The notes beneath the pieces are model-generated. The model was not told where the DNA came from, searched no databases, and saw only the letters and a list, made by a program, of their open reading frames with translations. The position numbers and the translations under genes are program-made. A DNA stretch of 64,000 nucleotides from Hygrocybe punicea. Taxonomy: Eukaryota > Basidiomycota > Agaricomycetes > Agaricales > Hygrophoraceae. Below, piece by piece: positions 57,579-64,000 of the stretch; position 1 is the stretch's first letter, and the number at the start of each line of letters is the position of its first letter. The DNA is taken from assembly GCA_963556145.1 (NCBI GenBank), contig OY744472.1, positions 4,836,001-4,900,000 on the forward strand, given 5' to 3'.

Positions 57579-58582
57579 AGCCAGCAGGGCTGGGGGGAAG
57601 GACACCCCAGGCAATGGGTGAGAAGAGGTTGTGGTGATGTCAGTAGATAGTATATTCACTACTAAAATATATATGATTTTCACTCTGCAAAGACCATCAT
57701 TTCATATTAAATTAAAGAAAATCAAAATTCTATAAGTGACAGTCTTTCACTTGCTTTCACACCAAAATTATTGTTGAAATGGTGTGAAACACAGGCCTAA
57801 ATTGGACAAAAAGTATATGAAAATTTTCACCATTGTAATGGTGAGTGTCAGGTGGTTATGAATAGTAAATCCAAACCTGGGGATAGTGAACGGCACGGGT
57901 AACCCACAGGTTTTCTGAGCATACCCATGCCCACACCTGTGGAAACCCACACCCGCCTGGGGGGTATGGGTTATGCCACAGGTAACTAAACTTCACACCC
58001 ATACCCGTGAGAACCCGTACCCGCGGGTCTCACCCACTCATCGCCCTGCCCACATCACCATTTGACCTCGCAACAATGGACGTGCATCAATTGACGCAAT
58101 GCCGGTGGACGCGAGGTGAAGGGGGTGGTGGTCTTCAGGCACTCTGGCCCATCGTGGACCGGTATGTGGGGGGCCTGGGATGAGTCTTGAGCCCCGTTGT
58201 CCTTCGTGCGCCCTGATCGCATTGGTGTTCTTGGTGGTCGTGGTAATGGTCGTGGTCATGGTCGTGGCCATGGTTGTTATCGTCGTCACTGTTGTTGTGG
58301 CCATTGCCATTGTCGTTCACCTGCCGCCATCCTTGTTTTCATCCTCGTTTTGATTGGCGCAGTTATGTTTTACCTGTCAGATTCATTATACAGCTCACCT
58401 GAGGGTCTCGGTAGCCTAAACCCTCAGGTGATCCGTAGGTAATAGGGAACCTGCCGGTCAAACCGGCAGGTTCAGGTCACTTGAAATAAAATACTTGGCA
58501 GATCTGAGTAATGGTTTGTCATTTTAAAATACCTATGGGTTCGGATCCGAATCACCTGCAGGTGGATCTGTGATCAGCCTTA
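57579..58582. other. Spacer with MITE-like and micro-repeat sequences
   Basis: An ACGGGTAACCC-rich stretch (57885-58045) related to the MITE at 34497; a roughly 54-bp palindromic micro-repeat at 58065-58117 (core CATCAATTGACG); a GGTCGTGGTCATGGTCGTGG-type simple repeat at about 58230-58280. No gene. Confidence 0.5.
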
Positions 58583-59269
58583 TAGTAGATTTAGCTAGTA
58601 GTATAAAAGCCCTCTCAGAGAGAGGTAAATATAATTCAATTCCACATAAATATCTTAGTGGTCAACAACCACTGCACTACCATATATTCCAATATTTAGC
58701 TAGTAGTATAAAAGCCCTCTCAGAGAGAGGTAAATATAATTCAATTCCACATAAATATCTTAGCGGTCAACAACCACTGCACTACCATATATTCCAAAAG
58801 AAATAAATGATTTTGGAAAGAATTCACCAATTCTGGAAAGTAATTACCATTTTTGAAAAGAAAATACTTTTGGGTGAAACAAATCTTTTTGTCCAATGAG
58901 ACCCTTCATAGTCAGGCTATCAACTGACTTTGCTCTCTGGAGGCTGGCGAGATTAGAATATGTTGTCAATTGAGCTGGTAGAGATGCTAGATATCCACAG
59001 TCAGGAAAGGTTCTGGACATGAGTACCCACGAGTAGACGGCCCTCAGAATCACACCTATCCTACGACTCAAGCATGATCTCGGGAGAGATTTTGTATCAA
59101 GTTAGGAAAACTTCGGCGATTGAAAATCGGCTGTACTATTTCGTGCTACAATTGAACTCTGCCCCCAGAGAGATTCCAGCTATTTTAGGGTTTCCGCAGT
59201 GATGCTGTCCCGTCAGGGCCAGTGGAGCTAGGACCGCGCGTTATCAACGTCTTGGGGCCCGGTCCGGGC

Positions 59270-59600
59270 GCACAAATGCGGGAGCCGAAATCGGTGAACC
59301 CGAACCCGGTTGTGAACCCGCTCGTGAACCCGCTCGTGAACCCGCTCGTGAAGAAGCCGATGGACCCGGTGGTGAACCCGGTGGTGAACCCGGTGGTGAA
59401 CCCGGTGGTGAACCCAGAATTGGAATCGGTGGAGCCGGATCCAGTAGCTGCATCCGCCTCTTGGGCTTCAGATGCGGTGGAAGATCCAATGCCTGAACTG
59501 CCGGTGCCTGAACTGCCGGTGGAACCACAAATGCGGGAGCCAATGCCGATGCCTCCTCAGGTCGTAGTGGTTCCGGTGATGAACACCTCAGATCTTGCAT
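59270..59600. repeat. Minisatellite, copy B
   Basis: Same type of GTGAACCCGGTGGTGAACC units as copy A but a different number and order, followed by a diverged region (CTGAACTGCCGGTG repeats). Confidence 0.8.
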
Positions 59601-59607
59601 CGGATGG

Positions 59608-60011
59608 TCAAGTGGGCAGCCAGTGTCTCCTGTCTGTAAAGGGCAACATGAGCGGGAGCATTGTTGTTTGTAGTGTGAGTGTTACCGGCCCGGATAATGT
59701 CTCCTGCAAGTGAAGAAGTAAATGCGAGGAATAAGCTCTGGAATTTATATGCAAGAACACGTGCTACTTACGTCCGGAGGCGGTGTGTAGTGGGTCAGGG
59801 GGGTCAGGGAGCGCTGACCGGAGCGCCGATGGGGTGAAGGCGGAGCCTGTGTGTCACTTACGTGCTGCACGGCATATGAACGAAGATCAGTCTGAAAGGA
59901 TGCTGCCAGCGAATATGGATAGCAGCTTACTGGGAGGGGAGCAGAGGCTGTGAGGATGACAGAAGTGAAGGCAATGGCGAGGACAGCGAAGAGCGAAGTG
60001 AGGCCTCGCAT
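59608..60011 (-). CDS. Small putative secreted protein, copy B
   Basis: Two exons, 60011-59772 and 59703-59608, with a 68-bp GT-AG intron (CTTGCAG acceptor), give 111 residues. Signal peptide MRGLTSLFAVLAIAFTSVI, then a Ser/Pro/Thr-rich, cysteine-poor mature part. The last exon reads ETLSGPVTLTLQTTMLPLML. A TATA box stands at about 60115. No family recognised. Unspliced, the frame would end in CSCI; because there is a signal peptide and a good donor there, I do not read this as a prenylated pheromone. Confidence 0.5.
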
Positions 60012-60974
60012 GGTTCAGCTTGAAAGAGTGAGGGTTCGTTGAGGTTGTCGTGAGTATCGCGAGTTGTGAATTGTGTGGGAGACCAGCTCTGGGCATTCCA
60101 GTGAGTGAGGGTGCTTTTTTATATGTTGGACAAGCAGGGTCATCGGTGGGTCTGTGCTGACATGTCATGTCAACGGTCAGATAGGGTCAAGGCGAAACAT
60201 TTGGGAAATTTCAACTATTCCTTGGCAACGAACTAGTTGAAATATTCTCTCCTCTTGAGCTCTGACCTCACAAGAGCTGGATAGCGCTGTTCGACTAGGA
60301 TATTTTCCCGCCGCCTACGACGTCTTACAATACAGGACCGTGACTACGCTAAAGCTGGGAGACCGCCTTCCTGGTCTTGGCTCACGATCATGATGTACCA
60401 TGACAGCGTTTTATTCATGGACGCGTATACGCCAACTGCACCTCGTCACGGGCCCGGGCTATGCCTGTTTCAAGGGAAGCCAGGGTTAGAGTACACTGCC
60501 ATAGTCACCTGAATAGCTTGGCCAGTATCCGCATCTACGTCCGCGAGGGCATCTCATCCCAATGGATTCCGGGTGAAACTGTGATGATAGACGTAAGTGG
60601 CCGGTGGATCCTATTCTAAAGCCGTAAAGCAAGCGAGCATGGGTCAAGACATTGTTTCGTTGCGAGGTCGGAACGGCACCTCCGTCACTTGACGAAGTAG
60701 GAGGACGTGAGAGGGGCCTTTTTTTGGCGTTGGTATGTTGAGAAGACATTCAGGTTCGATCTCGAGCATCCATCTCCTGCGGACACTTCCACCACTGCGG
60801 GGCTGGCACTTCGTTTGGCTTGACAATACTTCGGCATTGTTGGATTCACCCTGCCGTGGTCCCAATTCACTCCATTTAAAACAGATTACGTCGTCGCGGA
60901 TGAATGTTTCTATCTATGCCCTCCACCAGATTAAGGCCTGATCGACTGCACATTTCTCGTTGGGCGCGCAGACC

Positions 60975-61260
60975 TTTGGCTATTCTAAACAGGTAGAAAA
61001 GTTCATGGATCATCTTGCTTATGCCCGTTCGTCGCAACGCTCATTCGCTCGCGATCAGGCTGCTCCTTCACAAAGTTCAAAGTCGATGATTCCTCGTTCA
61101 CTGGATGTGATCACTTTGAGACGCTGCCCCTTCTCCCAACACTCGCAGAACTCTCCATTGAAGGCAACTTTTCGGAACCACCAGACACAATGTTTCACTA
61201 CATACTTCCAGATCATATGCATATATGTGGGTTGTGCTTGATGTATTACTACCCTTACAG
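60975..61260 (+). pseudogene. F-box/LRR remnant, copy B
   Basis: Near-identical to 54340-54640, then interrupted by the hAT-like insertion at 61269. Confidence 0.55.
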
Positions 61261-62011
61261 GCTTGATCAGGACCCCGGCTTATCCCTATAAATGTTAGAT
61301 CCGATTTCGGCCCAAATTCAAAAAATATGTCCGGGCGATTTTTTTGCCCAGAGGGCACTTCGTGTCTGGATGAGGGATCTGGCTTACTTAAATGCCAAAA
61401 ATTTGTCTGGATGATGGATCTGACATGGCAAAAACTATAAAAAAAATTCTCAATGCCACGAGGCATCTATAGAAAATACTAGTCCATCTCATCATCCTCC
61501 TGCCTCCCACTACGCTTCTGAGACTCTTTGAGCACTTTGGCCAATGGCATTTGATACTTCTGCAATGCCTTGAAGACGTCAGCATCTTTTTTGCCCAGTT
61601 CAATCCCAGTCTGCGTCATGAGGGGGAGAAATTACTTGTTGCGGCTGAATTCATTGGAAACGTAAGTTGGTACGTTCTGGCATAGTGTCGGGATCAATAT
61701 CGAGGACTGTGTGAGACATATCTGAGACCGGAAGCCTGAGGATCTCTAGAGGTAGCAATTTTTTCCGTTGTAATATTGCAATCTACACTAGTATACATAT
61801 GGTCTGCCGACACTCGGCATGTTGACCATGTCCGGATATGGATCTGACATTTCTGAAATTTGGGAGCCATGTCTGGACAAAATGTCTGACCTTCACACGA
61901 TTTTGCCTGCCCATGTCTGGATGAAAATCTGACATTTTGACCGAATACCAATCTTTTTGTCCGGATCCGGGATCTATCCTTAGTACAGATAAGCCGGGGT
62001 CCTGCTTGATC
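61261..62011. mobile_element. hAT-like MITE with 8-bp target duplication
   Basis: Body 61269-62003 (735 bp) with terminal inverted repeats AGGACCCCGGCTTATC, flanked by GCTTGATC on both sides. Copy A of the segmental duplication has the uninterrupted site (CAGGCTTGATCGTCTC at about 54617). Subterminal GTCTGGATGATGGATCTGAC-like units occur. No transposase. Confidence 0.92.
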
Positions 62012-62062
62012 GTCTCATCCTAGCTCGATCCTTGCAGCCCTGGATTATACCCAATCTATGAA

Positions 62063-62612
62063 GCGTGACAGTCCATGGATATTGTGGTCGGTGTCACATG
62101 TGGAACAAGGATTTAATTAGAGGGGAGCAGTCTATGGTATCGATATAGGCAAGTATTTAGTAATAATATAGGCGGCTAACAATGCAAGGAAGGATTGATT
62201 GGGTTGTACATATGAAATCTAACTCGTCTTTGACACTTTACACCTTACTGCCTCCCTGAGTCCCTGCGTCTCTAAAATTCACTCCTTCCTGTGTTTCTGA
62301 TAAAGACTCGTGGTCTATCAGGTTTTACGTATGCGTTAGCAAAGGGTTCTGAAATAAACTCAGGGACGAACAGAGCTGATAATCATGGCCCTTAACGACC
62401 TCGGGTTTCTCGAGCTGTGCAAAGATTTTCTTCGCGAGGACTTTCCCGACTCGGAGCTCCAAAATGTCGGACCGCCGACAATTATGTCTAGTGGATATGT
62501 CCACGCGCTTCAAACTCAGCTCCCTGACTTTGAAGTTGCTGCTCGGCGCATCAAATAATTATTTTGTGCATGTCATATTTCAATAAAATATATTTCAATA
62601 AATTGTCACGCA
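62063..62612. other. Spacer with one short frame
   Basis: A 57-codon plus frame (62385-62558, starting MALNDLGFLELCKDFLREDF) has a clean ATG and stop and a biased composition, but no family or splice partner could be fixed. It may be an exon of the following gene or a separate small protein. Confidence 0.35.
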
Positions 62613-64000
62613 ATGTCGTTCGCAATATCTTCCTTTCTGTGCAGGCAATGTGGCAATATCTTGAACCAGCCATCTATCAACAAGGGAACCGGTAATATAA
62701 GAAACAAAAATCGTATACAGCAAACGGTCTTCAAGTTTTGTCAAATTTTCAATTGTCAATTGCTGACTTGAATTCGGTACAGTGTTCAAATCGTTCCTGT
62801 CGCAATACTGTCTTCCATTCCGACCCTCTCGATTACGAAGCTGCACAAGCTATTATAGACGTTGCAAAAACCGATCCTACCTTTCTTCATCAGCTCTCCA
62901 ATAATCCAGAGATGCGGACAATCTACAACACTGACCTCATTTCCAACACCACCCAACCGTCATTCTTTTCTCAAACCAACCAAAACCTGTCACTCTTTTC
63001 ACAAACCAACCAACCCCCATTCTTTTCCATTCCTATTTCCACTGAAACAACCTCAGCCCGAGAAGTGTTCACACCTTCGCTTGAACAACCAAAGGGCAAA
63101 ATAAACTGTGCTCGCGATACCTGTAGGACCGTCAAGGGAATAAGGACACAAGGACACAAGGACTGTACATACCTTCTATGCAAAAAATGTTGTCAAGAAT
63201 TTGCCCGTGACGCGATTGCCAAGGGAATCGACTGTACCGGCTGTCAGGAGCGAAAACATCGACTTGATTCTCCTCAGAATCCAACTCCAACTTCCATTTC
63301 CAGTTCGCAAGCAATCCAAAGCGGTCTGGCGGCAGAAATGACGGCCATTGGTAGACATGTTCCAATGCCGATGCCGCAGGTTCCAATGCCAATGTTTCCA
63401 ATGCTGCAGGTTCCAGTGCAGCAGGCCCAGGACATGGTGGGAACACAACAGCAAGTTGTTAATGATGGGAACCCAGACCATTATGGTGCACGCACCGTCG
63501 CAGCAACCCCAGACCCACCAAACCCTCCTCCATCCTTGCCACAACCGTCGCAAAGATCAAATTATGCTTTACCAATAGCCACCATGTGGCAGAAAGTTAC
63601 GCCAGATTGGTTAGAAGCACGTCAGGTCGCTGCAAGGGAGGATGACCGACGCACCAATGTGAAACAAGCTACACTAGAATCGCGTCAACAAAAGATGATG
63701 CAAGTCAATGCGATATTGTGGTTTGAGGTATACCATCTTAATTTTCAGGCTGCGAGACTTTTTCTGATGCGTTCAACCTAGGAGAGCCAAGAGCCCATTG
63801 TGCTTCCATTGCATGTCGACACCTACCCAGACTTTCGAATTGGGGACCACCCAGAGCTGGTAGAAGTGTTAGCTCTGCAAAAGAATACGAGGGTTGAGAC
63901 TTACAATAGGTTTGAAAGCCGTTGGGAATTGCACACTCTCAATTCTGTCCGTCAAGTGGAGACCGGTGAAACAGTGCTTTTTCGGAAGCTCCCTGCAGGT
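62613..64000 (+). CDS. Cys-rich protein of unknown function, 3' end outside window
   Basis: Probable exon 1 at 62613-62691 (MSFAISSFLCRQCGN, CxxC), a short 44-bp intron, then a long exon from 62736 to 63727. A second intron (GTATAC ... ACCTAG, 53 bp) leads to an exon from 63781 that is open to the window edge (EPIVLPLHVDTYPDFRIGDH). Cysteine groups: CSNRSC near the start, then CARDTC, CTYLLCKKCC and CTGCQ at about residues 140-190, suggesting a zinc-binding module. After that comes a Met/Pro/Gln-rich segment (VPMPMPQVPMPMFPM) and a charged helix. I have the impression that similar proteins recur in agaricomycete genomes, but I cannot name the family. The start and the 44-bp intron are the weakest points. 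Confidence 0.6.

Larger units (their letters stand above)
58583..62062. repeat. Segmental duplication, copy B
   Basis: Matches 51807-54686. Its left end carries two truncated copies of the copia LTR in tandem (58583-58690 and 58691-58800), both ending in the same flank (TATATTCC). It is interrupted by the hAT-like element. Confidence 0.88.

Noticed and set aside
59747..60011. Lipopeptide pheromone precursor suggested by a terminal CSCI
   Set aside because: The frame has a classical signal peptide, the last codons coincide with a good intron donor, and CSCI is a poor CaaX box.

Overview
The window looks like a piece of an agaricomycete (mushroom-forming basidiomycete) nuclear genome. The genes that can be read have many short GT-AG introns (mostly 46-104 bp). 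The content is typical of that group: a fungal alpha-kinase, a NACHT-TPR NOD-like receptor, F-box/leucine-rich proteins and their debris, an RTA1-type membrane protein, a DHA1-like MFS transporter, a COP9 signalosome subunit, and heavy loads of Ty3/gypsy, Ty1/copia and TIR elements. No rRNA, tRNA or CRISPR was found.

Layout. 1-6.2 kb: a direct repeat of at least 549 bp (1-549 = 5392-5940) encloses an alpha-kinase gene with one frameshift, a broken BRR2-like helicase fragment and a repetitive ORF. 6.2-10.4 kb: an F-box/LRR remnant, an intact nine-exon CSN3 gene (+) and a convergent two-exon F-box gene (-). 10.4-11.6 kb: a Tc1/mariner-like element inserted 31 bp upstream of the F-box start codon. 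11.9-13.4 kb: a small zinc-ribbon ORF and a decayed coproporphyrinogen oxidase. 13.5-17.2 kb: a four-exon NACHT gene whose C-terminus is twelve near-identical 46-residue TPR units plus a partial one. 17.9-18.35 kb: a chitin synthase fragment joined to a copy of the F-box promoter. 18.9-22.9 kb: the RTA1 gene and the 13-exon MFS gene, the last clearly intact host genes before a gene-poor tract (23-28.4 kb) that holds only a P450-like fragment and simple repeats.

28441-43376 is a Ty3/gypsy element on the minus strand (LTRs of 793 and 784 bp, 4-bp CTGG target duplication). It lacks reverse transcriptase and carries an intron-containing accessory gene on the antisense strand. It is interrupted by a 7.05-kb foldback-like palindrome (33113-40162), which itself contains a MITE. 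43.4-47.3 kb is gene-poor but contains several copies of a roughly 54-bp palindromic micro-repeat. 47280-51906 is a decayed copia element. A segment starting inside its 3' LTR is duplicated (A 51807-54686, B 58583-62062); the copies carry a small putative secreted-protein gene and an F-box/LRR remnant. Between them lies a 71-bp satellite interrupted by a TIR element that holds an apparently false 100-N gap. Copy B was later hit by a hAT-like MITE. A Cys-rich gene of unknown function starts at about 62.6 kb and runs off the end.

The genes do not form one pathway. The region reads as a few conserved host genes at the left, next to a defence-type NLR, giving way to a nested transposon landscape in which host-gene pieces (F-box, chitin synthase, BRR2, P450, CPO) were copied or destroyed. 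Junctions with empty-site counterparts in the same window allow several insertions to be dated relative to one another.
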